The notes beneath the pieces are model-generated. The model made no database searches and was not told where the DNA came from. It saw only the letters and a list, made by a program, of their open reading frames with translations. 64,000 nucleotides of DNA from Aspidiotus rigidus (taxonomy: Eukaryota; Arthropoda; Insecta; Hemiptera; Diaspididae). This document shows, one piece after another, positions 42,926 through 54,135 of this stretch; within the stretch, counting starts at the first letter, position 1, and each line of letters begins with the position of its first letter. The stretch spans positions 2,604,001 through 2,668,000 of the forward strand of contig JAVHKY010000013.1 in assembly GCA_035079385.1 (NCBI GenBank), written 5' to 3'. Made by a program: the position numbers and the translations under genes.

Positions 42926-42985
42926 GGTATGATGGGACACCCGAAAGTACTCTTGTAAAAGCAACTAATGAAGTAGAATTGTACG
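42926..42985 (+). mobile_element. inverted fragment of the Penelope terminal repeat with partial hammerhead
   Basis: On the plus strand it reads GATGGGACACCCGAAAGTAC then TCTTGTAAAAGCAACTAATG, i.e. stem II, GAAA, AGTACT and the 3' strand of stem I, but not the 5' strand. Orientation is opposite to the copy at 42280. Confidence 0.6.
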
Positions 42986-42989
42986 TAGA

Positions 42990-44801
42990 ATTTATTCTCC
43001 CCCTTCTTCTCGAACGCGGATAAATGGTCCTGGATACGAGTGCAAAACGATAGACCGGCCTGACCTATGAAAGTTGCCGGACAATCTCGGCACCGGAGTG
43101 AGTACACTCCAATCCTCAAGAAGGGAGGGGTTAAACCTCTCCCGTTGGAGAGCAGCCTCCCAAGTTTTAACAAGGAATGGAAGACGGGAGGCCTATTAAT
43201 GGTTTTCAAGACTTCACCAAGTTGGGAAGTAAATTGGAGGAGATAAGGGAGTGGAACTCTCTTCCTCCTCTTAGAGGCCCGAGAGGGTCTAGTGAAGAAA
43301 GAGGTGTGTTGAAGAGCCACTTGGTCTCTTTCTTACGAATCAAAGCGTTGATGTCAATATTGATAGAATTGACGGAGGGTAGAAACTTCGTTATCATAGG
43401 CATTTCGGGAAAGCGGGAGGGAATTAAAAGCCGCTAGTTCGTGGGGAAAGGGCGGAAGGATGACCCCTTAATAAGTATGTCAGTGGCGGTGTCTTTCTGG
43501 TAGATGCTAAAGAAGTAGCGGTCGGGGAGGAGGGAAATAGTGAGGTCCTGGAATTCAATCTTCGACCTACTGATTTCGGAAGTGAATTCAGTGGACGGGT
43601 ACAAACTATTCAGAGACTGAAGGAACTCGGAAGGTTGTTTTTTTATACCCGTCCAGACACACAGTATATCATCGACATATTTCCGCCAGAGGGAGATACA
43701 GGTGAGGAGCGGGTGCCTTGACTGAAAGATTTCATTCTCTAAGCGAGACATGAACACTTCAGGTACGACTGAGCCCAGTGGCGAACCGATGCGATGGGGA
43801 TGCCGATGCTAGGGAGAAGCTTGAAGATAGTATCCCTGAACTGGCATATGTTGGGCTTGAGGCAAACTTCCAGAAGGTCGTTAAAGCCATCAATAAAAGA
43901 AGGTGAGACCACTACCTCATGCAAAAGCTCCGCGATGCGCTCACTAGTAGGCTGGAGAGGAACATGGGGAAACAGACCCACTACATCGAAAGAAACCAAT
44001 TTGCATTCGGGAGGAGGAAGCGTTTGAAAGAGTGTCTCAGATAACACAATAGAGTTACGCACCAAATACAGAGACTGGAAGTCGGTCAAATTCTTGAACC
44101 AAGCGTCAAGATACTTAGCCAACTGATGGGTGGCGGAGGTAACGAATGAAACAACGGGGCGCAGAGGGTATCCTTCTTTGTAGATTTTAGGGAGGCCATA
44201 AAGGCGAGGGCTTAGATACTAGCAAAACACTCTTAAGGGGTTCCTTCTTTTGATGATGAGTTCGGCGGACTTTTTCATTGTAGCTACTGAAGTTGAAGGA
44301 TGGTTCTACAATGGCGTTAATAGATGAAAGGCAGGCGTCCATCTTTTCCAAATAATCAACCCGATCCATGACCACTACAGTGTTGCCTTTATTTGCTTTG
44401 GTTATAATGAGGTGGTGTTCGTCGACCCTTTGTTGGAGGCGCTTGACAGTATTAGGAAGGTTATGGTCAGCTGTGAGAGTGCTGGTGTTATGGAGGTTTT
44501 CAACCATTCTGTTGGGGGCGGCTTCTGTGTGATGCGGACCGGCGGCTACGAGATCAGCTACCACTCGCTCTTTAATTTTGTTGTCCATCAAAGGAGGAAA
44601 AGAGTGTCACCTTCTGACTCGGAGAAGACCGCAGAAGACATGAGTAGGTTTTCCAAACGTTTCAAGACCCGTATCCTCCACTTCCAAGACCCCCGTTGTA
44701 AACTCCTCGATAGAGTTATTGTTTTTACAATTTATATGGGTCTCGTATGAAACGAATAAATGAAGGGCCGCAAACTTTGGCGCTTTATGATTTTGACACA
44801 T
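42990..44801 (-). mobile_element. decayed Penelope-like retroelement (RT + GIY-YIG), second lineage
   Basis: Read from 44801 downward on the minus strand: an N-terminal part with IITKANKGNTVVVMDRVDYL (near 44390), then VSFDVVGLFPHVPL (RT, near 43980), KYVDDILCVWTGIKK (RT catalytic box, near 43660), SKIEFQDLTISL, and a GIY-YIG start GVYSLRCRDCPATFIGQAGL (near 43080). Frameshifts separate these parts, so the copy is inactive. It is cut near 42990 by the inverted terminal-repeat fragment. Confidence 0.85.
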
Positions 44802-46217
44802 TTTTCTTTCAAGATTTACAATCTGTGTCTAAGTAATTAATATTCTCTCTTAAGTTACAGATTTGGGAGTCTTTTAAGACAAGTTACCCGACAATATAAT
44901 AATTGTATGCTTCACTTTGCAATATCACTTCAACAATATCCGTCCCAATTTTCCAGCTTTGTTTTCGAGATGACGGTTCAAATTTATTTTAATTAACTAA
45001 AACATGTTTTTCACCCAAAAAGACGTATTATGCTCGCATACTAATGCACATATGTAAAGAAAGAAAAAAAAAAAAGACAAATCTTATTTAACGTATATAA
45101 CAGTGCAGTGCACATATTAAAGGAGAGCAACCTCGACTATTCCATACTGTAGGAGTACGTTCCAGCCAATCCATCCATCGTTTTATTTACCCGAGTACGA
45201 TAAATTATCATTCCGGTGCGTATTTATAGGGAGTGGAACCGCATAGCACAGGCAGAGATGAACATAAGGCTAACAGTCGTGTCTCTCCTTTACAAAATTT
45301 CCGCGCTCGCTCTCCTTTGTAAATAGTAATACTCCAGCAGTTCGGGCAAAGGAGAGTAAAATAGAAGTAAACTACAAGTAGTTCTAACTGGCGGCAACGT
45401 TACTCCGTTCATCGCGAAACTTTCGATACTTTTTCTGTTATTTTTTTCCGGCAATGAGTGAATTATGACTTCGAACGCGATACTCATACTAGACCATAAA
45501 CTTTCAGTACATCACAAGTCGTCCGACCGACTGCTTTATATCGTACTGGGCTATACGGCGTTTGGACGGTGCGTTGCTTTTGCCCGTTGGCTTTTATAAA
45601 ATTCGTTAAGTTGAAGGCAATTATTGAGATTAAATCGTCATCCCAGCGGATTAGTTGCCTTTAGGTTTACACCCTTCGACCAAGACCAGTATCACTGGCG
45701 GTAACGTTTAGCTCTTAATAAATCCTGTATCTTCGCTAATAATAGCAATAATACGGGTTTTCACTTTGGCTCCAACGACAATTTTATGTACGTCGTATAT
45801 TTTCTTTCTCTCACACTTGTTTTATCTAATTAGACGATCTCTTTTCTTATTTTTTCTCATGCTGGCCTTTTGTAACGACGCTTTTCTATCGAACAACTGT
45901 AAGGAAAAACTTTGAGACAAAACTTACGTTTTCTTCATTTGAAGTTGAATTTACTTACATAATAATATTTGTGAAATTCTCGAAACAGAAAGGGGGGCTA
46001 TGTTATTACGCACTCTCATATTAAATATTGTGTTCATGAAAAAAAAACCCTTTTCACGAGCATAGATATAAAGAGGTGTAAACTACTATAAAACTGACTT
46101 CTTCTCATCTCAATTATAACATTTATTAGCATTTTATATGTTTTTAAGGTTGATAGATTTTTGACGGTTTCCGAAAATTTTGGCGGAGGCGTTACTCCTG
46201 CAAAAATCGTCACGGTT
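44802..46217. other. intergenic, no gene recognised
   Basis: AT-rich with short ORFs only; nothing recognisable on either strand. Confidence 0.4.
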
Positions 46218-46545
46218 CAACAGGGAACCTGTTTTATGTTTTTTTTAGCGGGGAACCCGCTATCCTTTTTGTTGGGGGTACTTACAGGAAATTTTCGTCC
46301 GCGAGCGCGGGTACGAGCGAGGTTGATGACGTCACGAGGTTGATGACTTCACAGAGAGGGGAGGGCGACTTGGAAAAATTCCGATCTCCGAGCTATATAA
46401 TATGGTAGGAGGGGGACTTGAGAAAATTTCATCCTCCGAGCTATGTACGATAGGAGTCGAAATTTTTTCAAGTTTTTTGCCGGAAGGCGAACGGCGCATG
46501 GCAAATGTCTCAAAAAATTCCTCATAAAACTGGTTCCCTGTTCAG
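46218..46545. repeat. dispersed hairpin-ended repeat family, copy 6 (two subfamily ends side by side)
   Basis: Begins CAACAGGGAACCTGTTTTAT and 15 bases later AGCGGGGAACCCGCTATCCT, the two hairpin-end types. Inside are ~46-bp units (CTTGGAAAAATTCCGATCTC; GAGCTATGTACGATAGGAGT). The right end is CCTCATAAAACTGGTTCCCT, inverted relative to the left end. The right end directly abuts the carboxypeptidase pseudogene. Confidence 0.72.
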
Positions 46546-46559
46546 AAAGTTTCATTCGT

Positions 46560-46990
46560 AAGCTTCACCATGATATTCTTCTGGTAGGATACACGAGCCG
46601 TATCTCCTGGCAAAAATATCCTTGAACGTGTGGAAGTGGTTGGTCCAAGCGTATTCTCGACTTTGCAGACCATCTTTTGTTACGTTAAAAGGTCCGTTTT
46701 CATTGGATAGGCCGAACAAGGAGCTACAGCCCGGTCCTCTTTGTACCCACGACAAGAGAGGTGAAGGAACGAGGTCAACGACAACTTTTGGTAACAGCCA
46801 AAAAACAAATGAGAATTTGTAGTTCGGTTGACTGTGAAGCATCCAGAGTAACTAACGACGAGTACTGAACTTGAGCAAGACTTCTCGCCGCTTTGTATTG
46901 GCCAGCATCGATAAAAGGTGCCAAGAGTAACGGGTTTCCAGGATCATCAGAAACGGTCGGTAGTTCCGCAAAAATTTGATTACGAGAGAA
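46560..46990 (-). pseudogene. serine carboxypeptidase pseudogene fragment (vitellogenic carboxypeptidase-like)
   Basis: On the minus strand the translation matches the N-terminal part of the intact enzyme at 52741: SDDPGNPLLLAPFIDAGQYK, then after a frameshift near 46830 PSPLLSWVQRGPGCSSLFGL and NGLQSREYAW-like DGLQSREYAWTNHFH. The oxyanion motif is changed from QGGPG to QRGPG. Similarity ends shortly after the HFH segment and the catalytic Ser, Asp and His are all missing. It has no introns across the matched part, like the intact gene. The lost 3' part coincides with the edge of the dispersed repeat at 46218-46545. Confidence 0.85.
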
Positions 46991-48914
46991 CTGAACATAC
47001 CAAGGATGGTATATGTATTCCCAGATTACGGCACAAAGTTCGCGTGCAGCAAACTTGAAATCACGAACTTATTCTTAATAAACACGAGCTCGCCTAGTCG
47101 ACGTAAATTGAATTTAATTGCTCAGCTTAATGACAGAATTCATTATTTGATGGACACAATTTATGAGAGGTGTAAGACAGAAACCTTGATTAAATCGTAC
47201 GTTTTATTGCTAATTAATTCGATCAATAAAACAAGATTGCTGATGTATTTGAGACGCTTATCGTTTTGTACAAGAATAGACAAATCATTTTGCTGCTGAA
47301 TGCTGAATTTAACGAGTAAAATAATGAAGATTATGGATAGTCTGTAGTTCATACGTTTGAATGAATAGCGTCATACCGTAGCTGGAAAAGACATGAAGTG
47401 TAATGAGCGAGATATACAATGGCCATCCTGTATTAATACTTGCTCAGCTAATGGCCTCGTCACGGTAGTCCTTATAAATAGATCAAGGTTAGCCCGGATT
47501 AGGGGCGCAGTGTCAGATCGAGATCATAGACCTAACTAGAGGATAGAAAGGTTAGGCCTACAATTTAGGTCACCATCAATTCAAGATACCATATACTATA
47601 GTCTCTGTTCCTTACAAGATTGACAATTTGCTACCCGCAGCATACATTCGAAAGCATTGTTGTTGTGAAATAAGAGATGGAGAACTTGCGCATTATTCTT
47701 TATCAAAGTTGTACCGCGACGAAATTGTCGATCTTAAATAGAATGAAGATTAAATTCATTTTCGAGGTTTTGCCTCGTTCTTGATGATTGCTAAATATAT
47801 TTTTCTTATCTGGGATTTTCCCAATTTTTGTTGCAGTAAATAAGTCGTCGGAGTCTCTTAGAATTTTTGTGCGTAAGTAAATTTGTGTGACTCAACTAAC
47901 TTGAGCATTACTTGCCGGGCGTGCATCCTCCTCAAGGACGACTAAATCAATTATCCGTTACTTACGTGTATCCAAATACGACCCATAATTATAGTTAGCT
48001 ATTTCTTGACCAAAAACAAAGCCAATGATTATTTGTCTATTAGAAACGCGAAGTACGTCTGAACATACACGGTAATTTATGTAGGTTTAATTTATTGTAA
48101 CGTTTGCATGATAACATTGTGACTGGACTTCCCGAGTCGGACTCCAAATATCGCTGTACATGCAATATAGAACGAAAATTTTTTTAGCTTGAGTGTCTCT
48201 ATTAATCATTGTCAAATCATTCGCGATCAGGCCTACCGAATTTGCTCTGTATTCCGAATCTTAAAAATTTAATTGAGTCGTGAGCATGGTTTTCTGGTGT
48301 AGTTAATAATCCCCCGAATTTAAAACTTTTGATATAGTATCTCGTTAAGTTGCCGAATCAGATTTCGCGAATTCACACTGCATGTGAGAATCTTAAGATA
48401 TCTCGGCAACATGGTCTTCGATAGTTTATGACTCCCTGGATCTAAAACTCAATAGAGTACTTCGTTGAGCTTCCCTTAAAAAACAAATGAGTGGAACATG
48501 TTTTACTGAGGGCTAGTGAAATTCACCCTCAGTTTCAAGTAATTTCCCCTTTCTCAAATTTTTGTGGTGTAGTCGCTTGCTTATATTGTTTCATTTTCCA
48601 AAGTAAAATTTCTTTGACCTCGTAACACTCCCTTACATTTTTATTGATAAATAAGTGCCACAGTGTGGTGAACTTTATTCAATTATTCTCACATCTTACC
48701 CATAAAAAAGCTTCGTATGACATTTATTATTGAGCAATAAAGTAACACAAATACGGTACAGGCAATCATATTTTGAACATGTGAATTTTCTTTAACTATA
48801 CAATCGAATAATAAATTAGGTGAACTATGTATGTATAATATGAGACTTAAATTAATAAATGCACAATAAATTACGTGGAATTGATCGGTTAAATGGGAAG
48901 ACGCACTCGTAAAT
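46991..48914. other. intergenic, no gene recognised
   Basis: A minus-strand ORF at 47161-47352 starts like a signal peptide (MNYRLSIIFIILLVKFSI) but has no continuation. It lies upstream of the carboxypeptidase pseudogene on the same strand and could be its former first exon, which I cannot show. On the minus strand AATAAA at 48723-48728 may serve the gene at 48915-50042. Confidence 0.35.
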
Positions 48915-50042
48915 TTAATAAATTTCTTTACATTTACCGTCGGGACCGAATTTTTGTCCTTTTGGACAATCAGTCACGGGGGCTGTGATTATCTCTTTGA
49001 AATCGATTAAATTTGGTTGAGTGGTGGTGGTATTCGAGTTATTTTGAACAGTAGTATTCAAAGTTGAAATCGAGTACGGAGTCGTCGACGTAGTTCGATT
49101 CACACCGTTCCAATAAACGTTTACAAACGTTGTCGATGGTGTGTTTGGACGCGGCGGAGTCTTCCCGTTAGGAGAGCTCGTGCTAGTACCGGTTGCGGTA
49201 GTTTTGCGGTTTGTAAACACAACAGCGTCCGCATACACGGTTGATGTTTTTACATCGCTGGTTGTAGATGGAAGAACGTCAGTATCAGACTGAAATACTG
49301 TCGGTTTAGATATTGAGCTGTACCGTGTACTTGTCTTCACATATCCCATTGTAATATCATTTTTTTGGTTTATCGGAGCATACGAGGAAGAAGTCGATAT
49401 CCGCGTTGTTGTGCTGTGACCGTATGGTATCACTGTTGGTTTAAATTGTCTACTTTTTAAGTCTATATTGAAGTTCTTGCTACTTTCTTGGTTTGCGGTT
49501 ACTGGAAAAGGAACATTAGCCTGCGACTCAGACGTTTGAGGAATTTGGGTTGTTGTTGACGAGGCAAAAGATGAGGAGGCCGAGTTAACGAAAATTTCAA
49601 GAAGAGAAATAGTCGAAGAAGAGTACGACGACTTACTATTGAGCGTGATTTCAGATTGTGGAATGGTTGACAAGGTGTGCAAAAGTTTCGTTGTTATTTG
49701 GTTTATGACGTCGGAAGTGTTGTATTTGACTATGTCTTCAGGTTTTGGAAAGACCGTTAATGACGAAGTATTAGTCGCAACAGTTTTACTGGGAGGAACG
49801 ATTCTGACGGAATTTGAATTTTCAGGTTGAAGGAGTGTCGTGAGCTTACTCGACAACGATGTAGAATTGGATGCTTGAACGTCAATGACGCCGCGTCCTG
49901 ATTTTGGAGTAGTTGCTGTCAACTTTTGATACTTCTGTTTTGAAGATTCTTTATCGATTGTTGCCGAAATTGGATTAGAGGTCAAAATTAGTAAAGTTAC
50001 TGCAAAGAGGAGGGCCTCACATGTGCTTTCAGAAATACGCAT
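48915..50042 (-). CDS. secreted Ser/Thr-rich (mucin-like) protein with short Cys tail
   Basis: A single intact 375-codon exon starts at ATG 50042. The N-terminus is a clear signal peptide (LLFAVTLLILTSNPISA). Most of the protein is rich in Ser, Thr, Asn and Pro with many N-x-S/T sites, so it is probably heavily glycosylated and extended. It ends in CPKGQKFGPDGKCKEIY (residues 359-375), a C-x-x-G...G-x-C tail of a style found in several insect secreted proteins. There is no transmembrane segment after the signal peptide, which suggests an extracellular, cuticle- or gut-lining-type product, but this is inference. A TTTCAG acceptor near 50168 suggests a non-coding first exon upstream. The family was not recognised. 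Confidence 0.75.
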   Translation of the reverse strand: MRISESTCEALLFAVTLLILTSNPISATIDKESSKQKYQKLTATTPKSGRGVIDVQASNSTSLSSKLTTLLQPENSNSVRIVPPSKTVATNTSSLTVFPKPEDIVKYNTSDVINQITTKLLHTLSTIPQSEITLNSKSSYSSSTISLLEIFVNSASSSFASSTTTQIPQTSESQANVPFPVTANQESSKNFNIDLKSRQFKPTVIPYGHSTTTRISTSSSYAPINQKNDITMGYVKTSTRYSSISKPTVFQSDTDVLPSTTSDVKTSTVYADAVVFTNRKTTATGTSTSSPNGKTPPRPNTPSTTFVNVYWNGVNRTTSTTPYSISTLNTTVQNNSNTTTTQPNLIDFKEIITAPVTDCPKGQKFGPDGKCKEIY

Positions 50043-50584
50043 CCTCTTGTGTGGTTTTCAGCGCCAATATTTCAAGTGTACGCCTTCACTTATTTGATGC
50101 ATTTATTTAGTCAACATTTAGTCAACATATCGTCGAGAGTCGGATCCGTTTGGACAAAGTGTGAACCTGAAATTTAATAATTCCGTGTTAGTTCTTTGAA
50201 ATGATAAGTGATTCATAGCAAGAAGTAAGAACTGATAAGAGCTGAACTCGACCCCCAATTATCTCCACCTACATAGGCAAAGAGGCATTATCTCCCTTAG
50301 AGTCCAAATTTTTGAAATTTTTTTGATACCACGAAGTAAAAGAGCTGGTTTCAAATGATAAAAATCGCTAAAAACCTAAAAAACGATTTTTAAGACGCTA
50401 AGGATGGTTTTCTTATGACAGGTCACATATATTCTAGCCTACGCGAACTAGGCGAGAGTGGAAGAAAGGTCGTCTCCTTCATGTCATCTGCAGAGGGACT
50501 ACCCAAATGACGTCATAGAAGTTCGCCTCTCGGACGTCGTACCATTCTCCCATTTACATAAGACAAGATGCTCTACTCCTCTCC

Positions 50585-50940
50585 ATGAAATCTTTTGTTG
50601 TCCTTTTCTGGTGCTTAGTCACACGCGGAGTACACGTAGAACTCTCGCGTAATATATCTGGAGACAAATTTTTCTTTGCCCTAATACGGTTTTCCTACCA
50701 TCGAAGGTTACCAAGGTTCATGATTTCAGACAATGGTACCAATTTTACTTTTGTACAACCTCTTGTTTGTAAAAAAGTAAAGCTAACCCATCCTGAAATC
50801 TACAAATAACATTTTCTCTTCAAGTCAAATAGAAAGGAAATTCACTCCTGCTCTCTCTCCCTGGTATTTAGGAGCATATGAGAGTATGGTAAAAGTTATA
50901 GAAACCTCTCTCCAGCTTTGTGCCAAATAGTAGTTAATCC
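50585..50940 (+). mobile_element. BEL/Pao-like integrase remnant
   Basis: Reads KSFVVLFWCLVTRGVHVEL, then RRLPRFMISDNGTNF (second catalytic Asp of the DDE triad) and, after a stop, SPWYLGAYESMVKVIETSL (catalytic Glu). This is the integrase core style of BEL/Pao elements. Upstream (50440-50585) and downstream (to about 51550) are further broken frames that may belong to it. Inactive copy. Confidence 0.72.
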
Positions 50941-52547
50941 TCACATAAATATTCCTTCTAATAAACTAGAGTTCCAGTCATTTCCTGAAACTTGGAGGCT
51001 CAAATGTGAATACCTTGCTGGAAATCAATGTAGAACGACTTCCATCGTCCATTGAAAAGTAGGTTCAAAGATACAAATGTGTTCTTGGACTCGTTAATGT
51101 AGTAGCCTTCCAGAGTCATTATCTTTCCTTCTTAAAGGATTACTCTACTCGCATCCACTCTCATCCTCGAGGCTTACTGCCATTTACTCCTAAAAGCAGT
51201 GACGTGATATACTCATTCAAAAACCATCCGCCTCCCGAGGATCTTGTCCATATGGCGTTACCCAATCAGTGGATAACAGTGGAAAAGCCGTTGCAAAGTT
51301 GGTGACTTCATTTTCTGGTCTCAAACTGCTTGAAGGCCAGAATCGCACCCATACTCACATCAAGGAGCTCACTTGTAGTCAACTTCACCTTCTTGAGCTA
51401 GCTGAGTCAGATCAACCAAGACTTCTCCATACGAGCTCCTATGTCACCCTCCCTTGGGAGGGTTGTCGAAAAATGTACCATTATAAATCGATTATGGTTC
51501 TAATTTTCGACTTCAATCTCGATATCGAAACGTCACTACAAACTCGCTAGAACTTATGTATTCAGATATTGTTGGCCACTTAATTAAATCCTTAGTTTAA
51601 TCTTCCAATTATAGGCCCTTTTCGTGTATGTATTTCTTTCACGTCCGAAAATTACATTTCGTTACTCGTACGTTCGATAATTTGTTTTATTTCTTTTCTA
51701 TTTCTTTAGATTTCATCAACAATTATGTCGAGCATGGTTATCGATCAAGGAAATGATCACTCTTACAATCTGGTTAGTGTTTAGACTAGCTATTCAATTT
51801 ATTTGTACGTTTGAATAATTATGAGCTCAGATCTCCCCAATTTTCCTCATTCCTTTCTGGCGGGCAAAGCTTCGTCTGTACTAAATTGAACTCTAGTTCA
51901 CGAATTAATTATGTCAAGTGTAAATATAGTTCTAATTCTAAATTACTGATTTCATACGATACTGACGGTAGGATTTTTTTTCCGCCGTTAGGTACCGTCA
52001 AGAGCCAGCTACCAAGAAGTAATATCCAACATTCGACGAGTTTTCCAGACTCTTTATTATTACTTTATTATCCTTCAAACTAATTATTATTATTTATATT
52101 CTTATAATTTCGTAATCTGTATCCATTGCCTTAAATATTATACGATTACCCAACCTGTATGTTGATTGTTATTTTTTTTTTTTGATAAGGCTGTAAAATC
52201 TCATCGAAAGGGTCGAAATTCTCGTCTTTTGAGAATTATCGGTAAGGATGACGTCATAGTCTGGGCTACCCTAAGAAATCTAGAATGGGCATTAGCAAAG
52301 AATCTTGCTTACCCTCCTCTACATTAGTTTATCAATATAATATTGTCACGCTAAGACCCTTTCCTCTGAGGTAGTTTGACTTGTTTCACGTCTGCTAGTA
52401 ATGTTCGGGACCATAAAGACATAAATTACCATATTCATTTTTTACTCGTCGAATTCAATTACAAAATTCGGAATATAATTTTTTGTGCCTGAACGAGATG
52501 ACAAGCGTCTCAAGCATTCGAACATCCTTTATGTTCAGCAATTTCGT
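50941..52547. other. intergenic, partly decayed retroelement
   Basis: The first 600 bases are probably the tail of the BEL/Pao copy. Two short plus-strand segments with good splice signals (about 51725-51773 and 52190-52240) were considered as exons but lead nowhere convincing. The rest is AT-rich. Confidence 0.35.
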
Positions 52548-52557
52548 TATATAAATA
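52548..52557 (+). promoter_or_regulatory. TATA-like box upstream of the carboxypeptidase
   Basis: TATATAAATA lies 184 bases before the start codon at 52741, a position compatible with a core promoter and a short 5' UTR. Confidence 0.35.
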
Positions 52558-52740
52558 GGATTAATGATTAATAAGACGCGATTTAGTTGAATAAAATATT
52601 ACAATAAAATAAGATTTCTATTTTATATTTATCATAAATTAAATTCATGAAGAAATAAAGTTTGACAACATCAGACTTTCATTGCAACAATTACCAATTA
52701 AATTTATGTGAACTAGGCGAGCTTGTGTTCCGTGTTAATC

Positions 52741-54135
52741 ATGAATGTCTTGCTGATCTCAATTTTGTTGTACCTGACCTTCCAATTCGTCGGTGATTCT
52801 GGAAACCCGTTATTTCTAACACCTCTCATTGACGCTGGCCACTACAAAGAGGCAAAAAGTCGTGCCCGAGTTCCGCCCTCGTTGGGAGGCGTGGTAAGTT
52901 ACTCTGGATTTCTAACAGTCAACAGTACCACAAAATCTCATTTGTTTTTTTGGTTCTTCCCAAAAGCTGGCGAAGACCCTAATCCTTCACCCCTTTTGTT
53001 GTGGTTACAAGGAGGACCGGGCTGTAGCTCCTTGTTCGGTCTATTCGATGAACACGGGCCTTTCCACGTGACGAAAAATGGTCTACAAAGTCGCGAATAC
53101 GCTTGGACCGACCATTATCACATGTTATACATAGATCAGCCAATAGGCACAGGTTTCAGTTTTACCGAGGACGATAACAATGGCTATGTAAACGACCAAG
53201 AAGGAGTGCGCGAACATTTATACGAAGCGTTGATACAATTTTATGAAGTTTTTCCAGAAATGAAGCACGAGGACTTCTACATAGCTGGGGAATCTTACGC
53301 TGGTAAATACGGTCCAGCTTTAGGACATAAAATTCATACCGCTAATCGTCAATCGTCTGCTTTTGAAATCCCTCTCAAAGGTATGATGATAGGAAACGGC
53401 TTCTCAGATCCGATGAATATTCTACCGAGAAGTGAATACTTTTATGACCTCGATATAATCGACGAGAATGATCGAGTGAAGTTGGAAATGAGCGAGAATA
53501 TGACAATGTCTTTGATACAAAGCGGGAAATATTCGGAGGCTTCTGACAGTTATCGGGCAGGTGTTTCGAGTGTAATGATACTCAATTTGATAAATCCTTA
53601 CGACTATCGTGGAGAATACACTGAGGCACTGTCCCAGGTAATGGGCGATCCATACGCGTCATTTCTAACGCAAAATCACATACGCAGGAGAATACATGTT
53701 GGTCGCAATGAATACGAAACGTGCTCGCAAAAGGTAATGACAAGATTTAAATCTGATTATATGCAGACCGTACGACCATGGATTGAAGAACTCTTAGAAA
53801 ATTATCCAATTCTCTTCTACAACGGCCAATTCGATCTCGCGTGTCCGCATAAAAACTTGGAAAAGTTTCTAAACACGTTGCATTGGAGCGGTGCGAATGA
53901 GTACCACTCAGCCGAAAGACGATTATGGATTGTGGATGGCTCAGTTGGTGGCTACTACAAAGTTGGATCCAATTTGTTTGACGTGTGGGTTCGTGGTGCA
54001 GGTCACGCGGTACCTGTCGGGCAACCAAAAAACGCGCTCTATTTGATCAAATCGTTTGTGGAGAACAGATCATGTGCGAAAAATAGTACATATTCGGTTT
54101 TCTGTCAAAAGTTTATACTCAAGGACAATGTATGA
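52741..54135 (+). CDS. serine carboxypeptidase, vitellogenic carboxypeptidase-like (CPVL type, peptidase S10)
   Basis: An intact single exon gives 464 residues from ATG 52741; the frame is open a little further upstream but has no earlier ATG. A signal peptide (VLLISILLYLTFQFVGDSG) leads to a secreted or lysosomal enzyme that removes C-terminal residues from peptides. Peptidase S10 landmarks are all present: oxyanion motif WLQGGPGCSS (residues ~88-97), catalytic Ser185 in GESYAGKY, Asp365 in NGQFDLACP and His422 in RGAGHAVPV. Length is normal for the family. The gene has no intron. A truncated relative lies 6 kb upstream on the opposite strand (46560-46990). Confidence 0.95.
   Translation: MNVLLISILLYLTFQFVGDSGNPLFLTPLIDAGHYKEAKSRARVPPSLGGVVSYSGFLTVNSTTKSHLFFWFFPKAGEDPNPSPLLLWLQGGPGCSSLFGLFDEHGPFHVTKNGLQSREYAWTDHYHMLYIDQPIGTGFSFTEDDNNGYVNDQEGVREHLYEALIQFYEVFPEMKHEDFYIAGESYAGKYGPALGHKIHTANRQSSAFEIPLKGMMIGNGFSDPMNILPRSEYFYDLDIIDENDRVKLEMSENMTMSLIQSGKYSEASDSYRAGVSSVMILNLINPYDYRGEYTEALSQVMGDPYASFLTQNHIRRRIHVGRNEYETCSQKVMTRFKSDYMQTVRPWIEELLENYPILFYNGQFDLACPHKNLEKFLNTLHWSGANEYHSAERRLWIVDGSVGGYYKVGSNLFDVWVRGAGHAVPVGQPKNALYLIKSFVENRSCAKNSTYSVFCQKFILKDNV

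Noticed and set aside
47161..47352. Signal-peptide-like ORF as first exon of the carboxypeptidase pseudogene
   Set aside because: Right strand and order, but no donor/acceptor pair or family similarity ties it to the pseudogene.
51725..52240. Two short plus-strand segments with good acceptors and donors that join in frame (MSSMVIDQGNDHSYNL + AVKSHRKGRNSRLL)
   Set aside because: No continuation could be found before the carboxypeptidase gene and no homology; probably chance or retroelement residue.
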